Of a DNA stretch of 64,000 nt, positions 9,753-20,533 are shown in pieces. The position numbers were made by a program, and so were the translations under genes. The stretch covers positions 1 through 64,000 of the forward strand of contig NZ_CP054140.1 in the NCBI RefSeq assembly GCF_016446285.1, read 5' to 3'. Source of the DNA: Desulfobulbus oligotrophicus (GTDB lineage: Bacteria; Desulfobacterota; Desulfobulbia; Desulfobulbales; Desulfobulbaceae). The notes beneath the pieces were generated by a model. The model was not told where the DNA came from and did no database searches. It saw nothing but the letters and a program-made list of their open reading frames with translations. The number at the start of each line of letters is the position of its first letter. Position 1 is the first letter of the stretch.

Positions 9753-11657
9753 ATGCAGAATGCAGATACCCCGGCAGCAGTGGCGACCCGTCTGCTGGAC
9801 ACCATCGACTCACCCCTTGATCTACGTCGACTCAGCCTGATACAACTTATGCAACTGGCTGATGAACTGCGCGACACCATCATCACCACTGTTGCAGAAA
9901 ACGGTGGCCACCTTGCCCCCAGTTTAGGTGTTGTTGAGCTTACCCTGGCTTTACATGTGGTGTTCAACACCCCCTATGATCGTTTGATCTGGGATGTAGG
10001 TCACCAGACCTATGCCCACAAGTTACTGACCGGCCGCCGCGAACGTTTCCATACTTTGCGTCGCTTCAAGGGAATCAGCGGCTTTCCCAAACGCTCGGAG
10101 AGCGTCTACGATCCGGTTGAAACCGGTCACAGCTCCACCTCTGTATCCTACGGCCTGGGCATCAGTGCAGCCAAAAACATCCTGAATGATCGGAGCAAAG
10201 TAATAGCAGTCATTGGCGACGGCTCCATGACAGCCGGCATGGCCTTTGAAGGGCTCAACCATGCCGGTGATCTCGACCGGGACCTGGTGGTTATCCTCAA
10301 TGACAATGAAATGTCTATTTCCAAAAATGTCGGAGCCCTCTCCAGTTTTCTCAGTCGCAAGTTAACCGGCAGAACCATTCGGCGTTTACGGGACCATATT
10401 GAAGACCGACTGATGGCCCTGTCGTCGGTTGGTGAAAACATCCTCAGTGTACTGCGGAAAAGCGAAGAGAGCATCAAGGGTTTCTTTACCCCTGGAATGC
10501 TGTTTGAGGCACTGAAATTCAAATATATCGGCCCGATTCCGGGTCACGAACTGGATGGCCTGATCGCAACCCTGGAAAACGTTCGTGATCATAACCATGG
10601 TCCGGTCCTTGTACACGTGATCACGACCAAGGGCAAAGGGTACAAACCGGCTGAAACACATCCCGACAACTACCATGGTATCGGTCCCTTTACCATCTCT
10701 GACGGTAGCCCAATCAAAAAAACCGGTACCCCGGTGACCTACACCAAGGTCTTCGGCGAGACAGTCTGTCGCCTGGCCCGGTTGGACAAACGGCTGGTCA
10801 CCATCACGGCGGCCATGCCCGACGGTACCGGTCTTTCACCCTTTGCCACCGAATTTCCCGATCGTTTTTTCGATGTCGGCATTGCAGAACAACATGCGGT
10901 CACCTTTGCCGCCGGACTGGCGGTTGAAGGGTTACGACCGATTTTTGCCGTTTACTCCTCGTTCATGCAACGGGCCCTTGATCAGTTGATTCATGATGTC
11001 TGCCTGCCCAACCTACCGGTCATCATAGCGCTGGACCGCAGTGGTGTGGTCGGTGCCGATGGCCCAACCCATCATGGTGTTTTTGACCTCTCTTTCCTCC
11101 GTTTCATCCCCAATCTGACGATCATGGCTCCAAAGGATGAGAATGAACTGCAGCACATGCTGTTCACCGCCCTCAACAGTGAAGGCCCGGTGATCCTCCG
11201 CTACCCGCGGGGAAGTGGCGAAGGCGTTGCCGTAGATTCGTCCTTCACTTCTCTGGACATCGGGAAGGCGGAACTGTTGCGCGAAGGAGACGACGTGCTC
11301 CTTTTACCGGTGGGCAACCGGGTGCATCCGGCGCTGAAAGCGGCCGACCACCTGGCAGCAGAAGGCATCAGCGCCGCTGTTATCAACCCGCGATTTATCA
11401 AGCCGCTTGATGATGTACTCATAACCAAGTGGGCAGCTCATACCGGCCGGGTTGTCACCATTGAAGACAACATTGTGCACGGCGGCTTCGGCAGCAGTGT
11501 GCTGCAACTGCTCCATGCCCGCACTCTTCTTCTGCCGACAAGACTGCTCGGCTATCAAGATCAATTCATTGAACAGGGTTCACAGACCGAACTCTGGGCC
11601 AAAGCAGGTATTGACAGCAACGGCATCGTTCGCTCTGTCCGCGAGATGCTGGCCTGA
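9753..11657 (+). CDS. dxs: 1-deoxy-D-xylulose-5-phosphate synthase
   Basis: Dxs makes DXP from pyruvate and glyceraldehyde 3-phosphate in a thiamine diphosphate-dependent reaction, the first step of the MEP pathway. The TPP motif runs from 'GDGSMTAGMAFEGLNHAG' (about residue 155) to 'NDNEMSIS'. 'DVGHQTYAHKLLTGR' holds the conserved His, and 'DVGIAEQHAVTFAAGLA' holds the catalytic Glu. The 634-aa length is standard. It starts 2 bases after the ispA stop, so it is the last gene of the xseB-ispA-dxs operon. The downstream gene is convergent. Confidence 0.97.
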   Translation: MQNADTPAAVATRLLDTIDSPLDLRRLSLIQLMQLADELRDTIITTVAENGGHLAPSLGVVELTLALHVVFNTPYDRLIWDVGHQTYAHKLLTGRRERFHTLRRFKGISGFPKRSESVYDPVETGHSSTSVSYGLGISAAKNILNDRSKVIAVIGDGSMTAGMAFEGLNHAGDLDRDLVVILNDNEMSISKNVGALSSFLSRKLTGRTIRRLRDHIEDRLMALSSVGENILSVLRKSEESIKGFFTPGMLFEALKFKYIGPIPGHELDGLIATLENVRDHNHGPVLVHVITTKGKGYKPAETHPDNYHGIGPFTISDGSPIKKTGTPVTYTKVFGETVCRLARLDKRLVTITAAMPDGTGLSPFATEFPDRFFDVGIAEQHAVTFAAGLAVEGLRPIFAVYSSFMQRALDQLIHDVCLPNLPVIIALDRSGVVGADGPTHHGVFDLSFLRFIPNLTIMAPKDENELQHMLFTALNSEGPVILRYPRGSGEGVAVDSSFTSLDIGKAELLREGDDVLLLPVGNRVHPALKAADHLAAEGISAAVINPRFIKPLDDVLITKWAAHTGRVVTIEDNIVHGGFGSSVLQLLHARTLLLPTRLLGYQDQFIEQGSQTELWAKAGIDSNGIVRSVREMLA

Positions 11658-11739
11658 AAGGCCAAAGGCAACACCACAGTAAGCGATGTCGCCCCAAAAA
11701 ACGCCTTAACTTTGCATCTGTCAGTGGAAACAAGTCTCC

Positions 11740-12759
11740 TCAGACCTGATAGTACTCCCGATACCAATCAACAAATCGCTGGACTCCCACCTCAATCGAA
11801 GTGGCTGGTTTAAAGCCTACCGCCTTCACCAGATCCGTCACATCAGCGTAGGTCGCCGGTACATCCCCATCCTGCATGGGAAGGAAATTCTTGGCTGCGG
11901 TACGGCCCAGACATTCCTCCAGGACCTCGATATACCGCATCAGCTTTTCCTTATTGTTGTTCCCAATGTTATAAATCCGCCACGGACAGTAGCTGGTTGC
12001 CGGGTCAGGACAGGCACCGGACCACTGGGGATCAGGCTCGGCAATGTGATCAATTACCCGTACCACACCCTCGACAATATCGTCGATATAGGTGAAATCC
12101 CGCTCCATGTTTCCGTTATTGAAAACATCGATCGGCCGATTTTCAAGGATCGCCTTGGTAAAGAGAAACAGAGCCATGTCCGGTCGTCCCCAGGGACCGT
12201 ACACCGTGAAAAACCGCAACCCGGTGGTGGGAATACGGAAGAGATGACTGTAGGTGTGTGCCATCAACTCATTGGCCTTTTTCGATGCCGCATACAGCGA
12301 AACCGGATGGTCAACATTGTCGTGTACCGAGAAGGGCATGGTCGTATTGGCTCCATACACTGAGCTTGACGATGCATAGACAAGGTGTCGAACCCCGGTA
12401 TGGCGGCACCCTTCAAGAATATTGACAAAGCCCACCAGATTCGTATCAACATACGAATGAGGGTTGATCAACGAGTAACGAACACCTGCTTGAGCTGCCA
12501 AGTTCATCACAGCATCAAAACGTTCCGTTGCAAAGAGGGTCGCAACCTGCTCTCTGTCCGCCATGTCGAACTCAGCATGACGAAATGTTGCAAACGGTGT
12601 CAAACGGGCAAGACGATCTTTTTTCAACTGGGGATCATAGTAGTCATTGAGATTATCTAATCCAACAACCTCTCTGCCCTCGGACAACAGTCGAAGAGCC
12701 AACGCATGACCAATAAAACCGGCTGCACCGGTGATCAGTATTTTTTGTAATGGTTTCAA
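11740..12759 (-). CDS. NAD-dependent UDP-sugar epimerase (UDP-glucuronate 4-epimerase type)
   Basis: This 339-aa protein is an extended short-chain dehydrogenase/reductase. The Rossmann motif '[10 protein letters not shown]' is at residues 11-20, the 'SSSSVYG' segment at 130-136, and the catalytic YxxxK at Y156-K160. '[18 protein letters not shown]' and '[19 protein letters not shown]' are characteristic of UDP-glucuronate 4-epimerases, which supply UDP-galacturonate for surface polysaccharides. A UDP-glucose 4-epimerase role is less likely. No glycan biosynthesis cluster surrounds it. It is on the same strand as the aldolase gene, 34 bases downstream of it. Confidence 0.87.
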   Translation of the reverse strand: MKPLQKILITGAAGFIGHALALRLLSEGREVVGLDNLNDYYDPQLKKDRLARLTPFATFRHAEFDMADREQVATLFATERFDAVMNLAAQAGVRYSLINPHSYVDTNLVGFVNILEGCRHTGVRHLVYASSSSVYGANTTMPFSVHDNVDHPVSLYAASKKANELMAHTYSHLFRIPTTGLRFFTVYGPWGRPDMALFLFTKAILENRPIDVFNNGNMERDFTYIDDIVEGVVRVIDHIAEPDPQWSGACPDPATSYCPWRIYNIGNNNKEKLMRYIEVLEECLGRTAAKNFLPMQDGDVPATYADVTDLVKAVGFKPATSIEVGVQRFVDWYREYYQV

Positions 12760-12793
12760 CGCATCTTCCCCGCTTGACCACTGTCAGATTGTG

Positions 12794-14074
12794 TTAATCG
12801 TCGTAATCACCGGCCGGTCCCTTGTCTGAGACAATGGTGGCTGCTCGTTGCCTGATCTTGTCGGGCGTCCAGTTTTCCGGCGATTCAATACGACCGGTTT
12901 TGGGCCCGATGTCATAGGAACCTGCCTCAAGGATGGCCTCCACACCAAAACGAGCGGTATCCCCCGCATTGAAGACCTCGACCAGCATGGTATAAATAAA
13001 ATTTTCTACTCGCCTGGCCATTCGATCCCGCACTGCTTTGCATTGTCCCATAATCTTGTTTTCAAAGGACAGGTTGAGACTTTTATAATCACCCTTTTTC
13101 CATCCCTTGGACTCGGCAAAGCTTCGCATCTCCTGCCACAGCTCTTCCGTAACCCCCTTTCCGGGAATCTTGATAAAATCACCATTTGTATCTAAAACCG
13201 CATTACCGTAATCATTGACCTCCAGGCCCCAGGATACCATCTGCAGAGCAGTGGCAACATTCGCCTTGGTCGTATAAGTCTGGGAAGCAATGGCGCGCAA
13301 TCGATCGGAGTTGTTACCTGAAGTACCGTGCTGTGCCCCGGAAACAGCATAGTCGGCAATGGCTTTATGGATCTCAGCGGTCAGTTCAACCTGAATGCCC
13401 TGGGCAGAGGCTTCGATACCATGGGTGGTACCGTTATTAAGAGCAATCCAGTCGGGGAAAATATCATGTGCATTCAGACCCTGGATAATAAACAGAGCTT
13501 CTTCTTTGGTTGATAACCCCAGTTTCCCCTTAATCTCCCCGACCTCGGTTTCCAGGCCGGCCCACGACGGTATATACCTGGCGAGCTCGATGCCGGCAAG
13601 CAGGTTGTCCGCGTCGGGCATATGGGATGCATCAATGGCAATAGAGGTGATACCGGCTTCAAAAATGGTCGGAATCTCAACAACCGCAACGGGAATATCC
13701 TCAGGCTTCTTGATACCGTAGTGATCTGCATGGATGGCCACCGGCACAGTAATAGCCAGCTCATTACATAAGGCATCCACCTGGCGGGCAATATTCCAAT
13801 AGTTGACCGGGCAGTACGCATTGGCACCACCTTCCGAGCGGGCGATTTCAATGATGATCGCCGCATGGGCCCGTTGTGCGGCCTGCAAGGCACCTCGGAT
13901 AATCAGGTGGTTTCGTCCGTTGGCGGCAATGGTCATGGCATTGCCCTTGGCCAGCATGGCACGATCGATTACCTTGCCGCTGACAATGAGCGCACGTGAA
14001 TTGGGAAAGAGGGTTCTGATGTTCGGTGGACGGCCAATTTCCAAAGCTTTCTCAAAATTAGCAATATACGACAT
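12794..14074 (-). CDS. fba: Class II fructose-bisphosphate aldolase
   Basis: This zinc-dependent aldolase interconverts fructose 1,6-bisphosphate with DHAP and glyceraldehyde 3-phosphate. The metal-binding 'AIHADHYG' is at residues 113-120. Other family segments are 'GITSIAIDASHM' and 'SGAQHGTSGN'. At 426 aa it is longer than the usual 340-360 aa enzymes and belongs to a long-form class II subgroup. It has about 180 bp of upstream non-coding sequence that should hold its promoter, and it may be cotranscribed with the epimerase gene. Confidence 0.9.
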   Translation of the reverse strand: MSYIANFEKALEIGRPPNIRTLFPNSRALIVSGKVIDRAMLAKGNAMTIAANGRNHLIIRGALQAAQRAHAAIIIEIARSEGGANAYCPVNYWNIARQVDALCNELAITVPVAIHADHYGIKKPEDIPVAVVEIPTIFEAGITSIAIDASHMPDADNLLAGIELARYIPSWAGLETEVGEIKGKLGLSTKEEALFIIQGLNAHDIFPDWIALNNGTTHGIEASAQGIQVELTAEIHKAIADYAVSGAQHGTSGNNSDRLRAIASQTYTTKANVATALQMVSWGLEVNDYGNAVLDTNGDFIKIPGKGVTEELWQEMRSFAESKGWKKGDYKSLNLSFENKIMGQCKAVRDRMARRVENFIYTMLVEVFNAGDTARFGVEAILEAGSYDIGPKTGRIESPENWTPDKIRQRAATIVSDKGPAGDYDD

Positions 14075-14253
14075 ACGTTCCTCCCACTATGAATGGATTC
14101 GTTTTATGACGACACCGGACGCGTAAAGTTCCAGAACAAAGTATATTCAACAACTCATTTAGAATACACACAAAGTTGCTGTTCCGGCAAGGAGAAAGCT
14201 CGGAAAGAGTATTCACAGCTGGTTTGCAGATTCCCCAGAAGATTGAATCCGGA

Positions 14254-15050
14254 TTATTCAGGATCAGGAGATCCGGATGACTGATCGTCTGTTGGTACTT
14301 TGGCAGGGAAACCAGCTAACGTTGTCCGGCCGAAGATACCGACCGCGACAATACTGACCTCGTAGAGCAAAATGAGCGGACCGGCCATCAATAACTGATT
14401 AACCACATCCGGTGTAGGGGTGAGAACAGCGGCGACAATAAAGGCTATCAGGACAGCATACTTTCGATTCTTACTCAGAAATGATCGGTTGACCACCCCG
14501 ATTTTACTAAGGAAAACCATAAAAACCGGTAGTTCAAACATGAGGCCGAACGCTATAAACAGACGTAGTGCCAACGAAAAATACTCTTCAACCGCCGGCA
14601 TAGGTTCAAGAAATTCGCTGGAATAGCCAAGGAGAAATTTAAAAGCTGCCGGGAAAACTACTAAATAACCGAACGCGGCTCCACCGAGGAAACAAAGGGT
14701 GGAAATCAACGCAAAGGGAACAATGACCTTTTTTTCGTGCCGATACAGGCCAGGGGAGACAAAACGCCAGATCTGCAGAAAAATAACCGGGCTGGCAAAA
14801 ACAACCCCGCAAACCAGGGCGAGTTTCAGATAAAAAAAAACCCTGCCTGGTATGAGGTGAAGATCAGTGGCTTGCCTTCTGCAAGCACCTTCAGCAGCGG
14901 GTGCAGAAACCAGTCAGCCAGGGGCTGGACCACGGAATATGCAACTATGAAGCAGACGGCAACTGCACCAAGTGAGATCATCAGACAGGAGCGCAGCTCC
15001 CGTAAATGTTCTATGAGACTCTGTTGTTCGAACTGTTCCTGATTGTCCAT
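14254..15050 (-). CDS. tatC: Sec-independent protein translocase TatC, frameshifted at a T9 run
   Basis: TatC is the multispanning receptor of the twin-arginine export pathway. The first part, from the ATG at 15050, reads 'MDNQEQFEQQSLIEHLRELR' and then a membrane segment up to 'YQAGFFF' (about residue 72). The frame then hits TGA straight after nine T's (coding strand, about 14832-14840). Adding one T restores '...GFFFYLKLALVCGVVFASP' and the rest of a normal TatC, 265 aa in total, ending at 14254. The second half has no start codon of its own near the break. It could be a sequencing error, a real mutation, or transcriptional slippage on the homopolymer. TatA/TatB genes are not seen here. 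Confidence 0.85.
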
Positions 15051-15082
15051 GGTAAATAAACTGTTGCACTGGAAGTCAAAGG

Positions 15083-15110
15083 GGATCGTGTGCATGTTAC
15101 TACACGATCC
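15083..15110. promoter_or_regulatory. Perfect 9-bp inverted repeat upstream of tatC
   Basis: GGATCGTGT at 15083-15091 and ACACGATCC at 15102-15110 form a perfect inverted repeat with a 10-base gap. It lies 33 bases upstream of the tatC start, in the gap to the divergent response-regulator gene. It could be an operator or an RNA hairpin in the tatC leader. There is no T-tract, so a terminator is unlikely. Confidence 0.5.
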
Positions 15111-15142
15111 GCAAAGGAATGTAAACTGGTTATGGATAGTGT

Positions 15143-15172
15143 TTGACTTTGTATTTTACTTGGGGATACACT
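15143..15172 (+). promoter_or_regulatory. Possible sigma70 promoter for the two-component operon
   Basis: TTGACT at 15143-15148 and TACACT at 15167-15172 are 18 bases apart, about 50 bases before the response-regulator start. Assigned by eye. Confidence 0.4.
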
Positions 15173-15222
15173 GACACTAACCGTCAATCAATTGATTTTC
15201 TAGAGTTTTCACACTGGTAAAC

Positions 15223-16605
15223 ATGGCCGACATTCTGATTGTTGACGATGAGTTGAGCATGCGCCAATTTCTCAAGATCCTACTTGAGAAAGAGGGGTAC
15301 AACGTTGCCACCGCAGCTGATGGTAGGGAAGCACTCGACCTCGTCACGCGACAGTCCTTTGATCTGATTATCTCCGACATCCGCATGCCCGGCATGAGCG
15401 GCCTGGAATTACTGGCCCAGCTCAAGCAGATAAAAGCCGATATGGGCGTCATTATGATCACTGCCTTCGCCTCTCCGGAAGATGCTGTCGAAGCTATGAA
15501 GAACGGAGCGTTTGACTACATCACCAAGCCCTTTAATGTTGATGAGATCAAAAACGTCATTCGCACTGTTCTTAAGAAACAACAGAAGACCGAGCCCACG
15601 ACGGCCAGCGGTTTTCCGGAAATTATCGGTCAGAGTCCTGAGATGATGAAGATCTTTGATCTGATCACGAAAATTGCTCCGACACCGGCTAATATTCTGG
15701 TTTACGGTGAATCCGGCACCGGGAAAGAACTTGTGGCCAAAGCAATCCACAACCTTTCCCGGGTTGCAAATCAGCCGTTTGTCCCCATTACCTGCAGTGC
15801 TATTCCGGAAAGTCTTTTAGAAAGCGAGCTCTTCGGCCACGTAAAGGGATCGTTTACCGGCGCAATCGCCGATAAGATCGGCTTGTTCCAGCAGGCGGAC
15901 GGCGGGACTGCTTTCCTTGACGAGATCGGTGAACTGACTCCGATTATTCAGACTAAACTCCTGCGTGTGCTGCAAGAGCGCGAGTTTATGGCTGTTGGCT
16001 CAACAAAAACGCGACAGGTCAACGTCCGTATTATCGCCGCCACCAATAGGATCCTGGAAGATGAGATTATCTCCGGGAAATTCCGTGAGGATCTGTACTA
16101 TCGACTGGCAGTGGTTCCCATCAGAGTTCCTCCTCTGCGTGAACGTATTGGTGACGTCCCTCTGCTGGTGGAGTATTTCCTGAAAAAATATGCTCAATTA
16201 CTCCATAAAGAAGTGCAGACCATCAGTTCATACGGCATGGAAGTGCTCATGCAGTATGACTTCCCCGGCAATGTCCGTGAACTGGAAAATATAATTGAGC
16301 GAGGCGTTGCCCTCGAGTCCTCAAACATCATCCTGCCTGAAAACTTAGTCCTGTCTTTACATCGTAAAGAAAAACATAATCCAACCTCTGCATCTGCAAA
16401 AAAAACAGACCCGCTTTTTGTAGCTGCGCAGGATGAAGAGGAACTCTTTGCACTTGGACTGGAAGAGGTGCTGCAACGGCTGGAGAAAAAGATGATTCTC
16501 CACGCACTCACCAGGGCTGATCACTCTAAGATGCGTGCTGCTGACCTGCTGAAACTCAGTTTCCGCAGCCTACGCTATAAGACTAAGAAATACGACCTCG
16601 ACTAA
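15223..16605 (+). CDS. Sigma54-dependent response regulator, NtrC/PilR family
   Basis: A 460-aa transcriptional activator. The receiver domain has acidic residues near 8-9 and phospho-acceptor D52 ('LIISDIRMPG'). The AAA+ domain has Walker A 'GESGTGKE' at 162-169, and the sigma54-contact loop reads GSFTGA at 209-214 in place of the usual GAFTGA. The C-terminal helix-turn-helix is 'MRAADLLKLSFRSLRYKTKKY', which resembles PilR-type regulators. It is followed after 31 bp by a membrane histidine kinase, clearly its partner. Pilus control is only a guess from similarity; no pilus genes are present in the window. Confidence 0.9.
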   Translation: MADILIVDDELSMRQFLKILLEKEGYNVATAADGREALDLVTRQSFDLIISDIRMPGMSGLELLAQLKQIKADMGVIMITAFASPEDAVEAMKNGAFDYITKPFNVDEIKNVIRTVLKKQQKTEPTTASGFPEIIGQSPEMMKIFDLITKIAPTPANILVYGESGTGKELVAKAIHNLSRVANQPFVPITCSAIPESLLESELFGHVKGSFTGAIADKIGLFQQADGGTAFLDEIGELTPIIQTKLLRVLQEREFMAVGSTKTRQVNVRIIAATNRILEDEIISGKFREDLYYRLAVVPIRVPPLRERIGDVPLLVEYFLKKYAQLLHKEVQTISSYGMEVLMQYDFPGNVRELENIIERGVALESSNIILPENLVLSLHRKEKHNPTSASAKKTDPLFVAAQDEEELFALGLEEVLQRLEKKMILHALTRADHSKMRAADLLKLSFRSLRYKTKKYDLD

Positions 16606-16636
16606 ATGTTGCCGGGGGCAACCTTTTTGTCATCAT

Positions 16637-18346
16637 ATGGACTGCTTTCGTACCACGCTGCTCAACAAAACCCCTCAGGCTGATTACGAAAGTCAACGGC
16701 ATCTCCGCTGGTGGATCCTGATTCGTGTCATCCTGTTTACCTTACTCTTTGCCCTGACCACCTTTTTCCGCGAGCAGGGACATCCTCTCATCCTGCCTGC
16801 AGCCTCGGTCACCCTCCTTTTTCTTCTCGGGCTCTACAGCTTTTCTATACTCTCGGTTCTCCTGCTGAACAGACGATTGTGTTCAATCCATCAATACGGT
16901 GCAATCCAACTCTGTTTCGATGTCTTTTTCATTGCCCTGTTAGTGTATGCCACCGGTTGCAGTGACTCTGACTTCAGCGCTTTGTTGATATTGCCGGTCA
17001 TTGCTGCCGGGTTACTGCTCTCCCGTCTGGGCGGACTGTTCATCGCTGCAGTAACGACCTTTTCTTATGCTGCCATCCTGATCCTGGAGCAGCTACGCTG
17101 GATTCCCGTCTATTTTTCCGCAACCCCCTATACTCCTCCCACCTCGTTCCTTGCCAGCAGCAACCTGTTTGCCATTTACGGACTCCTATTCTTTTTAGCG
17201 GCACTGCTCAGCGGCCAACTCGCCGGACGATTACGAATCACAGAAAAAAGACTGGCGCACACTGCAATAGAATTCGATCGCCTCTCCATTCTCTACAAAC
17301 AGATCTTTGACGATATTTCCACCGGCATTATCACCACCGATCAGTATGATTTCATTACCTCCTTTAATCAGGCAGCCGAACGTATTACCGGATTTTCCCG
17401 AAGTACAGCACTGGGCAAACCATTCAGTCAACTCCTGCCCAATATCTCTCTTCAGGAAGAACAGGGACGGAATGTCTGTGATTTTCAGAAACAGCATGGT
17501 GAAGCGATACGCATTGGTTACTCGTTTTCTTTTCTCAACATGCCAGTCCAAAAAGAGTCGGAAGAAAAGCAGCCGTTACGCTGGAAGGTGATCACTCTTC
17601 AGGATATCAGCCAAATTGAACGGATGGAGAAACAGGTTCGAGAAGCGGAGAAGATGGCTGCCATCGGTGAGCTGAGCGCTTCCGTGGCTCATGATTTCAG
17701 AAATCCGTTAGCCGCCATATCCGGTTCAGCCCAGATACTCGCAACAGAAAAAGATGACCTGAGCCGGCTCGATGCCGGGACATTTAAAACTCTGATCGGG
17801 ATAATTCTCAAAGAATCCGGACGGATGGCAAAGACAATCACCGACTTTCTGCAGTTTGCCCGACCGGCGACTATTCAGGCTGAATGGTTTGATTTCAACC
17901 GGATGGTCGATGAAGTACTGATGCGACGTCGTACAGCGACGTTTGCCCTTATGACAGGGACAGTGATAAAAGAGGTGGATGGCCGCCTTGACTGCTGGGG
18001 CGATCGCCAGCAGATTCAAACGGTCCTCAACCAGTTGCTTGACAATGCATGCCAAGCGGCTGGACCTCAACAGGGAAAGGTGGTCCTTGCAGCCTGTGAA
18101 CGTGTCAAGGATAACCAGGCAGAGGTACAGATCGAAATTCGTGACCAGGGTCCGGGCATCCCTGACGAACAGCGGGAAAAAGTGTTCATACCGTTTTTCT
18201 CCAGTCGAACTGACGGCACAGGTCTCGGGTTAGCGATTGTCCAGCAGATTATCGCAGCCCATGGCGGGCGGGTTGAAATCGATGCGAACGCCGAGTTTGC
18301 CTGCGTTATCCGTCTCCTGTTACCTCTGCCGCCGCCTACTCCTTAA
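16637..18346 (+). CDS. Membrane PAS sensor histidine kinase (PilS-like)
   Basis: A 569-aa kinase. The N-terminal 200 residues contain about six hydrophobic membrane segments, starting with '[19 protein letters not shown]'. A PAS domain follows around 215-320 ('[32 protein letters not shown]'). The HisKA H-box is '[15 protein letters not shown]' with phospho-acceptor H352. The HATPase domain shows the N-box '[10 protein letters not shown]', then 'DQGPGIP' and '[13 protein letters not shown]'. The layout matches PilS-type kinases with a six-helix sensor. It is cotranscribed with the regulator upstream, and its 3' end overlaps the convergent murA stop by 11 bases. Confidence 0.9.
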   Translation: MDCFRTTLLNKTPQADYESQRHLRWWILIRVILFTLLFALTTFFREQGHPLILPAASVTLLFLLGLYSFSILSVLLLNRRLCSIHQYGAIQLCFDVFFIALLVYATGCSDSDFSALLILPVIAAGLLLSRLGGLFIAAVTTFSYAAILILEQLRWIPVYFSATPYTPPTSFLASSNLFAIYGLLFFLAALLSGQLAGRLRITEKRLAHTAIEFDRLSILYKQIFDDISTGIITTDQYDFITSFNQAAERITGFSRSTALGKPFSQLLPNISLQEEQGRNVCDFQKQHGEAIRIGYSFSFLNMPVQKESEEKQPLRWKVITLQDISQIERMEKQVREAEKMAAIGELSASVAHDFRNPLAAISGSAQILATEKDDLSRLDAGTFKTLIGIILKESGRMAKTITDFLQFARPATIQAEWFDFNRMVDEVLMRRRTATFALMTGTVIKEVDGRLDCWGDRQQIQTVLNQLLDNACQAAGPQQGKVVLAACERVKDNQAEVQIEIRDQGPGIPDEQREKVFIPFFSSRTDGTGLGLAIVQQIIAAHGGRVEIDANAEFACVIRLLLPLPPPTP

Positions 18347-19619
18347 CCCTGGAAACCTGTGCTCCTACGCCCCGCAGTTTTTCTACCATCTGTTCATAGC
18401 CGCGTTCCAAATGATAGATACGAGAAATCTGTGTAGTGCCGTTGGCTGACAGTCCCGCGATAACAAGCGAGGCAGATGCGCGCAGATCCGTTGCCATGAC
18501 CGGAGCACCGTTTAGTTTTCCACGACCGATCCCCCGGACAATGGCCCTTGCTCCCTGTATAGTGACATCCGCCCCCATCCGTTCAAGCTCTGCCACGTGC
18601 ATAAACCGGTTTTCAAAGATAGTTTCATGGATAATAGAGGTGCCGTCACTTTGAATCATCAGCGCCATAAATTGCGCCTGAAGATCTGTAGGAAAACCGG
18701 GATAGGGCAAGGTGGTAATATCAACACTTTGCAGCAAACAGGTACTGTGTCCGTTCACTTCCGGACACGAGACGGTGATCATATCATCCGTTGTCTCGAT
18801 CTCGACACCACACAGCAACAACTTCTCAATAAGCGCCGGTAAATGCGCCGGATTACAGTTCGTGATCTGTACACAACCACCCGTGGCTGCAACGGCAATC
18901 ATGTAGGTTCCGGTTTCAATTCGATCGGGGATAATGGTAGATTCACCTGCCTGCAACCGGTCAACACCATGAACAATCAGCCGATCCGTTCCCTTGCCGT
19001 CAATCTCGGCTCCCATGGCAACCAGCATATCGATCAGATTGTCTACTTCCGGTTCCTTGGCTGCGTTCTTGATCACCGTCCTTCCTTTAGCCTTTACCGA
19101 AGCCATAAGAACATTTTCAGTGCCGGTCACTGACGGCACATCAAAATAAATAGTACCACCTCGCAGTTGACCGTCAACAATGCCCTCCACATACCCCTGT
19201 TCAAGTTGAGCAGTAACTCCAAGTTGCTCAAATCCCTTCAGATGATAATTAATCGGTCGAGCACCAATGGCGCAGCCACCCGGAAGCGACACCCGGGCAA
19301 ATCCGGACCTGGCCAGCAGCGGACCAAGGACAAGCACAGAGGCTCGCATGGTTTTCACCAAATCATATGGTGCCTCCACACCGGTCAACCTGTCGCTGTT
19401 GATGCGGACAGTTGTTCCGGTGCGCTCCCACCGGGCACCAAGGATCTCTAATAATTTCAACATGGTCCTGGTATCGCGAAGATCAGGGACATTGTGCAGG
19501 GTATGGAGACCTGGAGCAATGAGCGTGGCGGCAATAAGCGGCAGCGCGGCATTCTTCGCGCCACTTATAGCGACCGACCCATACAGAGGAAAACCACCTT
19601 GAATAAGAAGTTGATCCAT
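18336..19619 (-). CDS. murA: UDP-N-acetylglucosamine 1-carboxyvinyltransferase
   Basis: MurA transfers enolpyruvate from PEP to UDP-GlcNAc, the first committed step of peptidoglycan synthesis. The catalytic Cys is C116 in '[15 protein letters not shown]', so the enzyme should be of the fosfomycin-sensitive Cys type. K22 in '[14 protein letters not shown]' is the conserved substrate-binding Lys. The length of 427 aa is normal. It is the last gene of the minus-strand run rho-rpmE-prfA-prmC-murA, a neighbourhood found in many deltaproteobacterial and Gram-positive genomes. Confidence 0.97.
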   Translation of the reverse strand: MDQLLIQGGFPLYGSVAISGAKNAALPLIAATLIAPGLHTLHNVPDLRDTRTMLKLLEILGARWERTGTTVRINSDRLTGVEAPYDLVKTMRASVLVLGPLLARSGFARVSLPGGCAIGARPINYHLKGFEQLGVTAQLEQGYVEGIVDGQLRGGTIYFDVPSVTGTENVLMASVKAKGRTVIKNAAKEPEVDNLIDMLVAMGAEIDGKGTDRLIVHGVDRLQAGESTIIPDRIETGTYMIAVAATGGCVQITNCNPAHLPALIEKLLLCGVEIETTDDMITVSCPEVNGHSTCLLQSVDITTLPYPGFPTDLQAQFMALMIQSDGTSIIHETIFENRFMHVAELERMGADVTIQGARAIVRGIGRGKLNGAPVMATDLRASASLVIAGLSANGTTQISRIYHLERGYEQMVEKLRGVGAQVSRVKE

Positions 19620-19659
19620 AATAACAATGAGCTAGAGAGAAAAGGGAGGGTACGGGAAA

Positions 19660-20517
19660 TCAGGTTTTCCGACGGGCCTGAAGGACTCGCGGACGATCGG
19701 CCCAGTCATTGAGCACTTTCACCTCTTCGTAGTGAGACGTGTTCGCACAGAACATCCTCATCACGGCTTCTTTCTGATCAGCACCGATCTCCACAAACAA
19801 CCGCCCTCCCGGACGTAAAAAACAGACAGCTTCAGCAGCAATGCGTTCAAGACATTGCAGGCCGCCGACGCCACCGGACAGTGCCAGATACGGCTCACCA
19901 TGACGCACTTCAGGTTGCAGTCTGTCCATTTCCTCCTCTGCAATATAAGGAGGATTACTCACAATCAGATCAAACGGACGTCCGCAATGCATTGCTGTGA
20001 ACAGATCACTGCAGATAAGTTGAACCTGGTGTGTAACGTCATGTTTTTTGCAGTTGAAGGCAGCTATTTCAAGAGCAGCGGTGGAGATATCAGTCGCAGT
20101 CACAGAACACCCCAACTCTTTGGCCAGAACAATCGCAATCACCCCGCTTCCCGTACACAGGTCCAAAGCACGGCAGACACCTTTGTCTGCATATATTCGT
20201 ACAACCTGTTCGAGTAAAAATTCGGTTTCAGGGCGGGGAATAAGAACGGCCGAGGTCACCTTGAAATCCAGCGACCAGAACTCTTGAAAGCCGATCAAAT
20301 ACTGCAGGGGGATTCGTTGTGCCCGCTGTTGAATGATTGTCCGATAATGAGCAACTGTCTCCTCATCCGCACACTCATGCCCATGCAACACCAACTGACT
20401 TCTGGTCTGATCTGTTACATGTTGCAACAGCAGACGAGCGTCGATCTCCGGTTGGTCGATACCTGCCCGGGCCAGCGCATCAACAGCTTCTGACAGCAAA
20501 ACATCAAGCCGGCTCAA
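19660..20517 (-). CDS. prmC: Release factor glutamine methyltransferase (HemK)
   Basis: PrmC N5-methylates the Gln of the GGQ motif in release factors RF1 and RF2 using SAM. The N-terminal helical substrate-binding domain is followed by a class I methyltransferase fold with 'DLCTGSGVIAIVLAKEL' (from residue 119) and the catalytic NPPY at 188-191. The 285-aa length is typical. It follows prfA by 16 bp on the same strand, so enzyme and substrate are made from one operon. Confidence 0.96.
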   Translation of the reverse strand: MSRLDVLLSEAVDALARAGIDQPEIDARLLLQHVTDQTRSQLVLHGHECADEETVAHYRTIIQQRAQRIPLQYLIGFQEFWSLDFKVTSAVLIPRPETEFLLEQVVRIYADKGVCRALDLCTGSGVIAIVLAKELGCSVTATDISTAALEIAAFNCKKHDVTHQVQLICSDLFTAMHCGRPFDLIVSNPPYIAEEEMDRLQPEVRHGEPYLALSGGVGGLQCLERIAAEAVCFLRPGGRLFVEIGADQKEAVMRMFCANTSHYEEVKVLNDWADRPRVLQARRKT

Positions 20518-20533
20518 GGAAATCCGTCGGCAG

